64,000 nucleotides of DNA from Panaeolus papilionaceus (lineage: Eukaryota; Basidiomycota; Agaricomycetes; Agaricales): contig JADNRZ010000023.1 in the NCBI GenBank assembly GCA_015501605.1, positions 62,001 through 126,000 on the forward strand. Direction: 5' to 3'. The position numbers and the translations under genes were made by a program. Below are positions 45,111 to 57,760 of the stretch, piece by piece. The notes beneath the pieces were generated by a model. It did not search any database. It was not told the DNA's origin and worked only from the letters and a program-made list of their open reading frames with translations. The number at the start of each line of letters is the position of its first letter. The stretch's first letter is position 1.

Positions 45111-45794
45111 GATATGCCCTCCTCTTTCTTGAATCCCAGGTTGGATGAGCAGATGGAGATTCGAGAGATTTCAAGGGTTCTCTGTCTTGTGACATCGAGA
45201 TCGCTCCTTCGATGCTTTAGTAGATCTGTTGATAGTCCCGCCCTTTTTCTTTGTCAGATACACAGATAGATACGGTACAGAAAACAAATTTTTTCATTCG
45301 AGGCATCCACAGCCATGAGGGAAGAAAAAAAAAACATGGACGTCGACGTGGTCAGTTAGTACTTCAGTACGGACTGTCCGTGACCCTTTAATTTTGTAAT
45401 CTCCGCAGCTCTTGGAACTAAATTTGACTGTAGGCCTCTGTGCGCGTGACTGCTATATATTCTGGGTTGAAGTACTCAACGGATCGAGATGCATACAGTC
45501 GTTACCCTCTGGAAATGTGACACTTTTCGAGGACTTTTAAGCCAGCCTACTCTCTCCATAACTTACCGAATACTACCCTTCGCCTCACTCTCGGCGCCCC
45601 GTTCACGATGTCTACTGGCAAACCGATGGGTTTGCTTTCGCAACAATGTCTTGCTTCGAAGCTATGGGCTGCTTCGTCTTTGCAACACAACAAAGTAACC
45701 GTGACCTACAACGTATTTTCTGTAAGTTGGCAGATAATCAGCTGTGTATTATCCAATGCACCAACCAGAGAGGACAGAAATACATACGACAACT
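45111..45794. other. Spacer between the tandem paralogues, left part
   Basis: No confident gene is seen. A short frame starting at 45608 (MSTGKPMGLLSQQ) runs 29 codons to a possible GT donor, without family resemblance. Confidence 0.35.
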
Positions 45795-46208
45795 ATGGTG
45801 TCCGAGCTAGATTTCGACGCAACTCCTCTATCTCCAAGCAGTATACGAGGGGCCTTGGATCAGGTAAGTCGCCCGAACACCATCCTTATCCATCTTGTCA
45901 GCTCATTCACAATCAGGCTAAAGACGGATACCCGTCTCCGTTGGTTGCTACAGCTTGAGACCCCAGAATCATCTCGTACGTGTTTAATATCTCGAATCTT
46001 GACACATTTGATTGAAAAATGGGACAGTCGTCAGGGTCAGGCTTACCTTTGCCACCAGCATCTTCAAGTTCTCAGGTTCGAAAATCATTCCATGCTTTGA
46101 CTGACTCTCATCTAATATGCCTCCAAAGGAGACCTGGAAGAGGAAGACAGAAACTCCGAAGTAAGCTCATCTTGTACTATAACAATATTAAAGCAACACG
46201 AAGACTAA
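45795..46208 (+). CDS. Possible small multi-exon gene (about 82 aa)
   Basis: Four exons with GT-AG borders and consistent phases (45795-45863, 45924-45975, 46028-46075, 46129-46208) give 82 aa. It starts MVSELDFDATPLSPSSIRGA and continues with TDTRLRWLLQLETPESS. The later GDLEEEDRNSE segment is acidic. I recognise no domain. Protein-like composition and consistent splicing are the only support. It lies between the two paralogues and on the same strand, but shows no similarity to them. Confidence 0.35.
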
Positions 46209-46595
46209 TGCACACTAAGGATGACTGGGAATGGATCGAGGCATTTTCAGTTGTGACACGTCTTTCCCTTTCACTGTAAAGCTGCGAGCACATTTGGAGG
46301 CAAATTAGGCGTCTTTTCTCCATCACTTTCGAATTTCTTGTGGAATAACAGCCTAACATGGGCTAAGTCGTGCGAGTCATACGGACTGGCCAATACACTG
46401 TCCTGGCATCGTCCGTGAGTCCAATCAGATTACCCACAGTCAAATTGGCAAGAGTCGAGCTAAGAACCAGAAGCTTAATTGAACTGTGAAAATCGACGAA
46501 TGGATTACATACTGCTTTGAGGCTGATTATAACAGCTCGATTGCGTGCAGAATGATCCACCCTCCTTTTTTCCCTTCTTGACTCACACCTAGTAC
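46209..46595. other. Spacer before paralogue 2
   Basis: 387 bp, no gene seen. It contains the promoter of the second paralogue, with a pyrimidine-rich leader before its ATG. Confidence 0.35.
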
Positions 46596-47983
46596 ATGCC
46601 TCCTAGTCGTACAGGCCCTGCCGCTCAACTTCAAGCCTCGCTCGGGCTAGATGGCGATAGAGCCGCCTATCTAATCTTCGCCGTAAGATGAATTTCAGCC
46701 CGATATACATAAAATACTGTATTAACCCTCCTGCAGGCCTCGATACGGGATTTATGCCTATCGAAGCTAGATCTAACCGTCCAACCATCCCATCTTTCCT
46801 TTCGAATGCTCGAACCCATTTTTGAACAGGTAAATTATCTATCGCACTCTTCTGAGCCTCCCTCGTGAACAAGTGACTAATCGGACGGATTTTTTGAGGC
46901 CAAAGATGACTACCCGAACCTACTACGAGACCTTGACGATAACGACTCCGACATAAAAAGTGCCTTGAAAGAATACATTGTCATGCAGCACAAGGTTCAT
47001 CGCTGCTGCCTATCCAGAGTAAATGAAATCTTGCCCCCCGAAGTGAGTGTTATCACAACTTCCTCCAGCTTGATACTTTATCATCTAGCAATATCGGTTG
47101 ACAACAACCAGTTGCAGAACATATCGTCAAAGCAAAAGGTATCAGTCAAAAAGTGTGAAGAGGTACTAGTTTCTGGCCTTCGAAATGTAATCGTAACAGC
47201 TATTCTTGGTACTAACTCGCATGTCAAAGTCCCCTACACATATTAAGCAAAGAATGAGAACACCCCACACCCCCACTCAACAGGCACGCGCGGGACCATC
47301 TACTCAGTCAACCCAAAAACGCAGGTCAGAGAACGACATCTTTGATCTAACAAATCAATCCAAACGACGTCGCGTTCTCTTTTCAACATCAATCCAGAGC
47401 TCAAAAGCTATCAAGGACGTAAGAAACCGAGAAACGGTACGCCTTGTCTTATCCTACTCTTCCTCGCTATCGAACGACTGACTCCCTTCGAAATCAGAGC
47501 CCCGACGAGTTGACACCCACTATGAACTCAGCTCGGCGAGTTTATAGAAATGGACGATGGATATCAAGTGCTGAATGGAAGGGCAAACAGAAGGAAGTAA
47601 CTTTTTCTAAACAAGATTCCATGCGGGATACCTACAATCGATCCTGTTCAATAATATCCCTGTCAGACGACGAAAAAATTCCCGACATCAAACCAGTGAT
47701 ATGCTCTTCCAATGGCACAACCATCAAAGCACAAGGGCCAATCGACATGTCTGCGCTCGAGGACTTCCTTCAAGCCGCAACACCGTCGATGGGAAAATTT
47801 CTCTCTCATTTTCTTGATGCTGGACTACAAAACGAAGATGATCTCAAAGCCATCGCAGAGTGGGATGAGAAGGAAATAATCGATTTCTTCCTCACCAGCA
47901 CTCGTCAATTTGAAGTGAAGATGACAACCATAGACATATTTAGGTTGAAAAAGCATCTCAAAGCCTACTTTCTTGGAAAATAA
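46596..47983 (+). CDS. Unrecognised family, tandem paralogue 2 (326 aa)
   Basis: Five exons (46596-46682, 46737-46829, 46899-47042, 47248-47418, 47498-47983) give 326 aa. It aligns with paralogue 1 at both ends. The N-terminal segments are LQASLGLDGDRAAYLIFA, SIRDLCLSKLDL and KSALKEYIVMQHKVHR. The C-terminal module is GPIDMSALEDFLQAATPSMG, LSHFLDAGLQNEDDL, EIIDFFLTSTRQF and RLKKHLKAY. The middle carries basic clusters (QKRRSEND, QSKRRRV) that could be nuclear localisation signals. Conservation is strongest in the C-terminal module; the linker has diverged almost completely. Function unknown. It converges on CWH43 with about 190 bp between stops. Confidence 0.75.
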
Positions 47984-48177
47984 TATTTACCTTGCTTAGT
48001 GTAGTTCATTTATGCAGCCCCACCACTTGTCTGTATACATAAACATCGCCACCACAGATCGTCCAAAAGTAAATTACAACATTTTCAAACACAGTGTACA
48101 CTGGTATACATATTGCTCAAGAGTACTGTCAACAAAAACCGGCTGTTACAATCGCAATCTGAGTCCATGCGGTGCGA

Positions 48178-51100
48178 TTATACGATGGCTCCTTCAGGGA
48201 GTTTATAATACAAGGGCTGAAACGTTGAAGGTAATCAGCAACACATTCCGAACATTCGAGAACATTCACTCACAGTGCCAAAGACATCATAATAATGGCC
48301 ATTCACCCCTCCCTCCTTGTCATTGCCATAATATGCCATTGGGAACCACTTCACAACATGTCAGATAACGAGGTGTAAGAAGTCGGAGAAAATTACTTAC
48401 ATGATCCTGCGGCAAATCCTCCTTGACCGACCTCCTATATCGCGCTTCCTTGCTGTCGTCAGTCACATTATGCCCACGACGAGGGAGGACGAATTGCCCA
48501 ATTTGAACTTCGGTATCTGTGATGATGCCTTGGGATACTCTGGCATATGATGTGCGATAAAGTCCTCGATAGAAAATATATTCACACCTAGTTCAAATAT
48601 CAGGTTAGAACTGTATTTCCAAAATATATCAAGCTACTCACCACCGACGCGAATCATCTTCGTCAATATCATGGACCTTACCCTCATCCGCAATGATACC
48701 ATATGGATTCGCTGTCAATGACACGATTGAGTTTTTTTGGTTCGAGGGGATGACGAACTACACCTACGTCTTTCTGCGTGAGGTTTGGTCACAAGGTAAC
48801 CAATGAAGATAACAGGGCGCGTCGACGCAGCCATAATTTTAGCCAACTCAGTGCTCTGCAGCTCCCTGTCAAGTGAATCTTCCTCTTGCCCGTTATGAGA
48901 AACGACAACAAGGACTTCGGTTCCGTAAATGTCTAGAACTGCTTCTATGGCTGGCGCGAGCTCCCCATGAGGGGATGGCAACAGGTGGTGTTTCGTTGAG
49001 ATAATGGGGAACTTGCAATTCGGTAAGTGCTAGGTAGTGAGAATCGACAACAGCCGGCTCACTTTGGACAGGAGCACCGCACCCCAGGTATGAGAATTGG
49101 GCCCAGGACCGATATCCACATACTAGATAGAAGTTAGGCTGCAGGAAAACTATTGGGAGCAAGCAAACATGTCATACGTAGTTCATCTCCTCGACGATTA
49201 AACGGGTTCTGAGTAAAAAGGCTGCGTATTAGTGACCAAGTATGGGTTTATTGGGAAGCAACACACAAGTCGCGATGACCAAAGGAAGTCCTCTATGACA
49301 TGGTCAGCATCCATCTTTTAAAAGAAAAATCAAACATAGAACGTACATGCAAGTCAGTTTCCAATAATCCGACGACGTCCAACTCCATGTCACTAAAAGC
49401 GTTTCTTTTAGTTTCGCGAGGGTGTTATATGTCTGAAGGAAACGCACCGAATCACGTTCAGCATGCCACGCTGACTGTCGTGTCCCTCGTTGTCAATACC
49501 GAAATGAACTGTCCAAATCCCAGCGTTGGTGATACCAGTCCCAGGCTTAAAAGGCTGTGGAAGTGTTGTTGGAACGCGATAGTAAGTAGTCGCTACAGAA
49601 AGCAGGGCCAAGATGGCAGTAAGAGTCCCGATAGCAGTCTTGAACTTCTTCGCAAAGAGAGACTGAGGTTGAGAAACTCCAGGCTCCGAAGGGTTTAGGT
49701 TGAGGAATGCCGGTAGAAGACATAGTGTTTGAACGAGGGTCACTCTAACGGGAACTGAGCGTCAAAATATATGATTTTATAGTTGACTCTGACTCACAGA
49801 TCAGTCCGTTCTCGGAAGTAAACGCCGCCCGGTACAAATGCATATGCCGCAGTGAAGATGCTGGCAAGGTTGAGAAGGCAATACACGACGAAGGCCGTCG
49901 TGTAAACTCCTTCGATGACATATACTGTTTGACCTGTCGAGGCGTTTTTATAAACGGAACCGTTTGCGGCTGTCTTAAATACGAGCGGAATGACCGACAT
50001 CAAAAAGATCGCCACACCCAATCCACCAGTATATCCAAGCCAGTCACGACATCGATACATCACGTAAGAGCTGGCTGCACCGAAGTGGAACCACAGAAGC
50101 GATGGTAGGCTGCTTGTTTTATTTTTACCAGTAGCCTCTGATGCAGATTTTATGGTGTACAGAAGTCCTAGGAGTAAACCCAGCGACATTGCACCAACGG
50201 TAAAAGAGCCGTGGATATGAGGTACTGGACCATTTGGAGAGCGATTGGTGTACCCAGTCCACGACCATGCGATAAGCGTACTAGGTTCGGACAAGTGATT
50301 GTGCAAGCAAAAGAGCAACGATCCTAGAGGAAGACCACTCAGAATCATACTAGGGCGTTGGCCAAGAGTGGGTATAGGTGTGACCATGCTTGGAGAGGAC
50401 TTTGGTTGGCGGTTGGAGTATTCGAAAATTGCCAGGAGCGCGAGTACGATTCCAGTATTATTCCATCCATCTGCTTTGTGGTTGATAAATGGCCAGACTA
50501 TGAAGAATGTGTAAGTGACAATTATTGCAAGGGAAGGAGTGGTTCAGTACTTGGGTTGTTCCCCCTATTGGCTTGCCTAGCAACTGCAGCAGTTATGATT
50601 CCCAGACCGGTTACTATATACCGGAGACTAAGTTTAGCCGCTAAGGCATGGAAGTTCGATGTTCAATACTCACCAAGGGCTTGATAGCTTGGGTCCCCAG
50701 CTCCTGTAACGACGCCAGACCAAGCTACGACATGTTGTAACACGGTGATGATACTTGCAATCGATACAAATGCGAGACGACCTCCAGGACTGGGCACGAG
50801 ATACGCGACGAGGCCTGTCAGTGACGCAAGGTACATCAATGCTTGTCCGCGTCTTGTTCTGACGAAATCGAACACGGTGGGATGGTTCACAGCTCGTTTT
50901 TGCGAGTCAGAAAAAATCGAGTGATAGGGAGAAGACACAGTCAATAAGACAGGTGATAAGACCGAAAGAAGGGCGAGCTCATTTCCAGCTATGCCAAGCT
51001 CCCAGACGGAAAAGTAGAACAGAGTGGGTATAAGAGAGGTGAAGATGGACCAGAAAACATAAGCTGCGAAAGACTAATCAGCCCCACTACAACAAACGTT

Positions 51101-52441
51101 CACAAAACTGCTCACAAAGGTAGACATCGGAAGCAAAGCTAACAGTATCACGCAGGGTTGATGATTGAATTGCTTCTTGCTGTTTCGAGTCATCTTGTGA
51201 GATTGTCACTTTTTCTGTGGGCACCGTTGTACCAATCGCTTCATTCGTTACGAGGGCGTCCTTGGAATTTAATGAAGTGTTCGCTGAAGTGGTATCATAT
51301 TCTCCTCTGTATAGAATATCAGTTGGTGTTACGCTAGAAGCCGAATTTGTTGCAAATACATGTTGTCACTTTCAGATAGCTTGGCGCCTGGACTCGTGGG
51401 TAATACAAGGGCAATCTGCAAGCAGGTCAGCTATATAGTTGGTGCGTTACAAGCCTTAGCCAAGACAGACCTCGAGGCCAGATTCCTGGAATTCTTGCTG
51501 TGCAATGGAGTCATACATGACATCGAAGACAATGAGTCCCCATTCAAAGAATGCATAACGGGTATAAGCTGTGGAGTTTTGTCAGACACGAGATCTGTTA
51601 GTATGAAAAGTGTAGCAGGGCTTACCACCAGGCATCCGGTGCACTTTGTGCTGAATGAAGAAGAAAACCAATGGTCCAATTGTGACAAAAAACCTAAAAT
51701 TCTATTAGAGAGTAGTCGAAGCGGATACTCGTATTGAATTTACAATGTTGCGATCAATTGCCTGTTGAACACACATTATTAGACATATAGATGAGGTCGT
51801 CAAGACATGGAATGAAGTTTACCTCTGTCTCCGTACACTTGTCCTTGTCGAAGGAGTTGCGACGATCCCGAGCAACATCCACGGAATGTTGCAAACCATG
51901 TAGAGAATCATCATGAAGTCATGCACACCATGGTCATCGCTAGATGTTATGAATACCCATCCACCGCATGACAGAGTTCTAACAAGTCCCGAAAGAAAGA
52001 CCCAAGTTGATGCGGTAGGCGCATAACTATGATGGATATAATATTGTAAAAACACGAGGGCAAAGCGGGGACCTGTGCACAATGTCGGAAGGGTATCCCA
52101 GAGTTTATTTGACGCGTTTCTTACCAGCTGTAAGAGCTATAAGTATCTGGAAGATGTTCCTCTCTGGATACCAATCTCCTATCCTGTACAATGTCTGTTA
52201 GAATGGTGCAAGTCGGGTCAATTGTGGGTACGCACGTTGCCGAAACCGATGGAAACCATTCGTGTGGGTATCCAGCGACATCGTTCTTCACGATATTCTT
52301 ATAATGTAAAGTAGAGCCTATTAAAAGAGCAGATATAAAGGCAGAGGTAGAGAATATTGTATGAACGCGCGCAATGGTTGAAGCATTTATGGTCGCCACC
52401 ATGGTGGGAGTCGCGGTCAAAGAGGAGTTCCCTGATCCCAT
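48178..52441 (-). CDS. CWH43: CWH43, GPI-anchor lipid remodelling protein
   Basis: A long multi-exon gene. The start is ATG 52441, or ATG 52402 in a better CCACCATGG context. The N-terminal half is a Frag1/DRAM-type membrane domain: [36 protein letters not shown] and a run of helices. The middle has more helices, including [20 protein letters not shown] and [21 protein letters not shown]. The C-terminal part is an endonuclease/exonuclease/phosphatase-like lumenal domain: [41 protein letters not shown] and [11 protein letters not shown]. It ends [10 protein letters not shown] at 48178. CWH43 replaces the lipid moiety of GPI anchors with ceramide in the ER. Exon borders in the C-terminal third are only partly resolved. 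Confidence 0.85.
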
Positions 52442-55282
52442 CAGTGCGTCATTGGGAGGCTTTGGTGGCTGTGTTGCCGCAACTTGGCTGCCGCGGCTGC
52501 AATATCGTTCCTATCATGGACCAACGGCACACAAGCGCGCACACCTTGCAGATATCAGATTATGTTGGCGCTCAACACTCGACTTGATCAAGACGTCAAG
52601 TTACTAGAGTGAATCGCCGCCTTTTGGCGGCATTTGCCTTGCTTGCGAATGTCATGAGCAGCAGACAAATTTGCAGAGGGGCTGAGATAAGATAAAATGC
52701 CATCAATTGATGGTAACTTGCTTATCTATTTCTCACGCAATTTCAACACTCCCAAACCCCTTGCAAGCAAGGAAATAATAGTTGGCCACGAGATTTTTAC
52801 TCTCTCTTCGCGTGTCCGAATTTTGCGAATCACCTTTCATAATCATGTCTTCATCGAAATCTCCAGGCTATGAATGAATTAGCAAGGCAATGATTTAATA
52901 GATATTTGACGAGAGCTCTCCCTGCACCATCTTTTTTGATTATCATTCATAATCAAAATGATTATTCTGAATTTCGTCAAATACAGGGTCCACCATCTCG
53001 GTGTAGTCCACGGCGGCCCTGCACCCACCCGAGGATTTTTTTCAAGTTCAGGCGTACGCGTATTCAAGGATATCTAAGTGTAGTTCTATATATAGATGGA
53101 CTTGTTGTTTCAAATTAACGTATACAAGGATGCGTCAATGCTTCATTGAATTTTTACTAAGCTGTCGAGTTAGAAAACCAAGCTCAACATCAACCTCCCC
53201 ATCTTTTATGGCTATAATAAGGCCATGAGCAATACCAATAAAGTATTGCTGTCTTTGGCATATCTCACAGCTTGTATGTGTGCACTATAAAGCGGTTCGA
53301 TTGATTCGACATAAGGGGGTTTTCATATCATTCACGCTCAGCCACAATAAGATTGAAATGATACAGCAATAAACGCGGATATCAAAGTTCTGTGCTCAGC
53401 GCTCAGTTGTGTATTTGAACTTGGTCGGATTCACTGAATCTGAATCCTGAAAATGTAAGGATTCCAGTATCCTCCGGCGCCGTCTACAATAGATCACTCG
53501 TGCGGAGGTGTCCTACGCAATACTGACAGTTTGAAAGATTTACTTCATAGAACATTCAACAAACGCGAGACGGGTGATGCGATCAAGCGAAGGTCCGAGA
53601 ACAGGTTCCAAAGGCACGTCGATGGACCAGAGTAAATGGCCAAGCTTGAATGACGGTGCGGCTGCTAGTCGACGGTAGGCAACTACTGACAGACGATAAG
53701 CAAGATAGATAGCTGGACAAGGTTAGATTGAGGTTGAAATGAATGGGCCGTGGGTTACGAAGGCCATTAACACTGATTCGAGTGTACTGTCAATGCATCC
53801 ATGGTATCGACTTGCGATAGCAATGACTGATATATATCAGTCTAGGCCTGCTTATGACTAACAACAGACTGAACATGTCGCTCTCATCGACATCGATAGG
53901 TGCGACATATGTCCATACTCGTACAAATGTCTTTCGAACAAGCGGTGATTTGCGTCCATCAATGTCAAATCCTCGCACAAGGCATGCAGATACAGTTTAA
54001 TGAGTCATCACAATACATCGGAATGGAAGGCCTCACACGACTCAAATTGAGGGGAGATAATGTCGGCCTTTACTGCTTAATTGCGCATCGTCAAAGACGA
54101 TAACCCTTTTTAAGTTTCGAGCTAACTCTCGACCGAGATGACGATGCGCCAAGCTGCGAATTCAGGCGCTGTTAATCTTTCGGCAGATCGACTGAACGGC
54201 TCTCAACTGGATTAACGGTCCGGGTGACAGAGGCGTTAAGCCTGCTGACGCCGAACCACGAGTTTTCATGTGCACAACTCGAATCATCTAGTACTCACGA
54301 ACAAATACAGTTCGTAACTTCGTATCTAAGCGTACACACGGGTGCCTACCGTTCCTGTCGCCTTGTCTCAGGCTGTCTCCGTCGACATTTCTTCTCTTCT
54401 TCGAAGTCAATTCAGTGGTGATTTCATTGTGGCGGCCCTGTATCTGTTTCGGGTGCGGCTGAACTGGGAAAGTGCGATGAGCCTCAATCTTCCAGATCGC
54501 TCAGGCAGAGTGATGGTCATAGAGGATAATAAAAATAACAATAAATTCATGTTACAAATATCGACGACCGAGTAAATATGTACGATGGGCGGGGACTGTC
54601 CCTGGATATCCTGCTCAAGGGACAGAGCGGTAGGGGTAGTGGCGAGAGGGATGAAGAGGGTGAGTGTACATAAGTGAGATAAGGTACCAGTAAGCAAAGA
54701 GTGTTAAGCTGTCAAGGAATGAAAGTACGGCCGAAATAAAAGAAAGGCAAGGGGCAGACGAAATGACAGTGGTCAAAAGATGGATACAGACAAACGAGTG
54801 TGTGGTACATTGTACAGTGATGGTGTTAGAGTCTACGGATGGACGGATACGTGTCACCTCAATTACTCCGTTACCATGCTTTGGTGGAGTAAGAGGGTGA
54901 TCTGTAAATAAATAATGAGATGAATATGAATATGAATTGAGATGGAGTGGGATGTAGGAGTAATAAATGAGAATGCAAATGCCGGGCTCTAAGAATTCGG
55001 ATGATGGGAGGAGAAGATGAAGACGAGTCGGGTTAGATGTGGTGAGAGCGCGATTGAAACGGCTGCCGCTGCCCGAAGTTGGCAGTATAATTAACCGCTT
55101 TTAGCTGCCGCCAAAGTAAGTAAATTAATCTGATGTCAAGTAGATGCCTTGTGTTAGGCGATAGCTCCAACCAACAGCAGGACTGCGCAGAGGCAGCGCG
55201 ATGATCGAGCAGCGGCAGCCTGCCCAGACTGGAGGGGCCACAAGCCCACCACACCCCGTCGAATGTCGAACCAATCACTGCA
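52442..55282. other. 2.8-kb region without a recognised gene
   Basis: The left end is CWH43 promoter and the right end (about 54,400-55,282) is probably 3' UTR of the PB1 gene. Short open frames exist but none has a motif or plausible splice chain. I saw no tRNA and no transposon signature. Confidence 0.45.
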
Positions 55283-56352
55283 TCAGTATGACGGTGTGTC
55301 AACGATGCGCAGCGTCACTTTCGACCCGTCGTTCCTCCTACACTGGACCTTTATAATCCTTCGCCAATCCAAGTCAGCATCCACAACTCTCATCTCAGTT
55401 CGGTCCGAAAAAGGAATTGCTTGTCGAGATATCTTTTCATCAGTCGAACTGAGGCCCCAGCGCTGTTCCATCATGATCCCGTTCGATGGCCGGGCATCGT
55501 AGCCCACAGGTGGCTGGACATGCACAACACTGAAATCCCGGGAGAGTCGCACACCCTCCTGTTTCAAAAATTTGTCGTGCACCCGTTTCTTGAGCTCAGG
55601 CAGACTGATGGTGGCTGGAACACGTAGCATCAGGATAGTAGCGTTCAGCGCGGCCTTGATGGAGATCATCGAAGCTCCAGGTGCGGTATCATGATGATTA
55701 GAATGATGGTGTGTCTGCTGCTGTTGGGGGAAATGTGGACTTGATGGCGATGATTGGAGGGAGGAGGTTTGACTGCTTATCCCACTATGCATTGAGAAGG
55801 ATGTTGGGGGGTGGGAAGACATGGGAGTTAGGATTGACGGAAGATATTCGAAGCCGTCGAGGGAGGAGCCAGGGCGCGACGGTAGGGTATCTGTCAGGGT
55901 CGAATAGATTAGCATCCCTTTGCAGCTTTATATATCGAGCGCCCAAATAACGGCGCTCAATCAACACCATGTTACTCACTAAATTCGCAGTCGCTATCAG
56001 ACTCAAAGTCGAGATCCGGACATATGTCGGACAGATAGTTTTGGTTGAGGTCTGAAAAATCGACAATGGGAGAGGCGTCCTCTTCTTCGACTATGGCATA
56101 GTCGTCGAATTTCTCTAGATTGCAGATTGATGAACTTGGATGGGCGTAGTCATTGCTGTCGCATGATCGCGCGAGCGCCCGTTTGGCCGTAACGCTTCGA
56201 CGTTTTGTGGAATCGCATCGAGAACGAGCGTAGGTAAGGTTAATGCAATGTGCTTCCTCTTCGTCATCTCCAAATTTTGAGAGTCCCAGTGCATCGAAGA
56301 GCGCACTCAAGGACTCCGTTGAGAATGTAGTGTGGCGGGATGGTTGAGGCAT
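55283..56352 (-). CDS. PB1-domain protein without PX (326 aa)
   Basis: Two exons (55980-56352, 55283-55890) give 326 aa. The N-terminal half is acidic and disordered (IVEEEDASPIVDFSD, DLDFESDSDCEFS). Then comes a Ser/Pro/Gln/His-rich stretch with a QQQQTHHHSNHH run. Residues about 225-326 are a PB1-like domain: MISIKAALNATILMLRVPA, LPELKKRVHDKFLKQEGVRL and a DLDWRRIIKVQ acidic motif, ending LRIVDTPSY. The same domain closes the neighbouring PX-PB1 gene (MISIKAAHNSSIIMIKVH, DTDWERL). PB1 domains pair with partner PB1 domains in polarity and NADPH-oxidase scaffolds. This gene looks like a duplicate of the neighbour's end with a new N-terminus. Confidence 0.75.
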
Positions 56353-57760
56353 AGTCTAAGCAGCAAAGATTCTCCTGGGAGTATAATGTGTAAGAGTGAA
56401 ATGTAGTCTCTGCTTCTTCACAGCCTAAAGTAACCCGTATCCCATTCAACAATCGCCTAGATAACTTGAAGGTCGGTATGACGCACCGTGGAACGAGCGA
56501 AGAAGAACCTCTATGGAACGAAGAGGACACGCGTAAGACCTGGGGTGGAAAACACAGACAGAGTCAACAAAGTCACAATGGAGGGAGGAGGGAAACTGCG
56601 ATCATCGAAACCCACGAAAAGTTGAAGAGGGTGTTATTAAAAGTACTTGGTTGCTTTACTTAGCAGACCCTGTTACCCCTGTCATCGTGTCCCGATCTTG
56701 TTTCGAACACTGTTTTTTTTTCGCAGACCGGTAAATTCGAAATTACATATGTACTTGTTGAAATCTTGAAATCTTGATTCCGTTGATGGTTGACGTTGAT
56801 GTATGTACCCTCAGATCTCAGAATCAGGCAAACGCGGCAAGCAAGCGGTGGAATGCTCAACTGTAATCCCATGCTGTTAACCCATAGATAAACCGAAATA
56901 AAGCATGCGAACAACTAAATTTCTGACCTGTGCCGAAACGCGGGAATTCCTTCTGCACCATTGGCCGAGTCTTTACTCTGAATCCCGAGATACTTCCTTC
57001 CTATAGCCCCCTCACTCTCACCTTCAAAAACCTCTTCCTTATTGGACATGCTAGAAGCTTACGTACTCATGTTTGGCTGGACCTGAGAGAAACCAGGTGG
57101 AAGGGTTGGAAACCGTTGAAAGCCGAGCGTCGCCCGGCATTTTTTGGGGTCGGTCATCTTGCGGTCAGTCTGAACCAAGTCTCAGAGCCGTGCGATTTGG
57201 ACGCATCAAGTGGCTCGGCAAGATACAATAGGATTGAATAACTTGTGGTTTATACACGCGATACATAATTCTATGCACGCCTCTCCCATGGGATTCAAAA
57301 ACTCCCTATAGGAAACTAGAATCTATTCTGGTTTGAACATTTTCTGACGATGAGAGTGTGAGCAAAGCTGTCAATGTCATTGTCATATATTTTCATGAGG
57401 TAGCACGTATGGAGTCGTAATACTGTAGTAACTGTGGCGATAATCGGGAGCTGTTGACAATGTGACTAGTATGAAAGAAAGTGGGTGCGTGGATGGTGAA
57501 CCAAAGTCGAAGTACTAAAAAGTGAAGAGTCCTAAACAGGGTTTAGAAGAAAGTTGAATGTGATAAAAACAACGCCGTCCCGAAAAACGACGGAAAAAAA
57601 ACAATGGAAATGGGTGGAATAATAATTGGTATTCACGAAAGGCGAAAATTCCGAATGAAATGAATGAATGAGAGGATGAATGGTTCCGAGAGCCACGAAT
57701 AAGTAATGCGAAATAAGAAAAAGAAGTCGAAAAGAAAAGGCGCTAATGAGATCACTGGGA
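56353..57760. other. 1.4-kb intergenic region
   Basis: It lies between the PB1 gene start and the PX-PB1 gene end; no gene seen. The part from about 57,250 to 57,760 is probably 3' UTR of the PX-PB1 gene. Confidence 0.4.
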
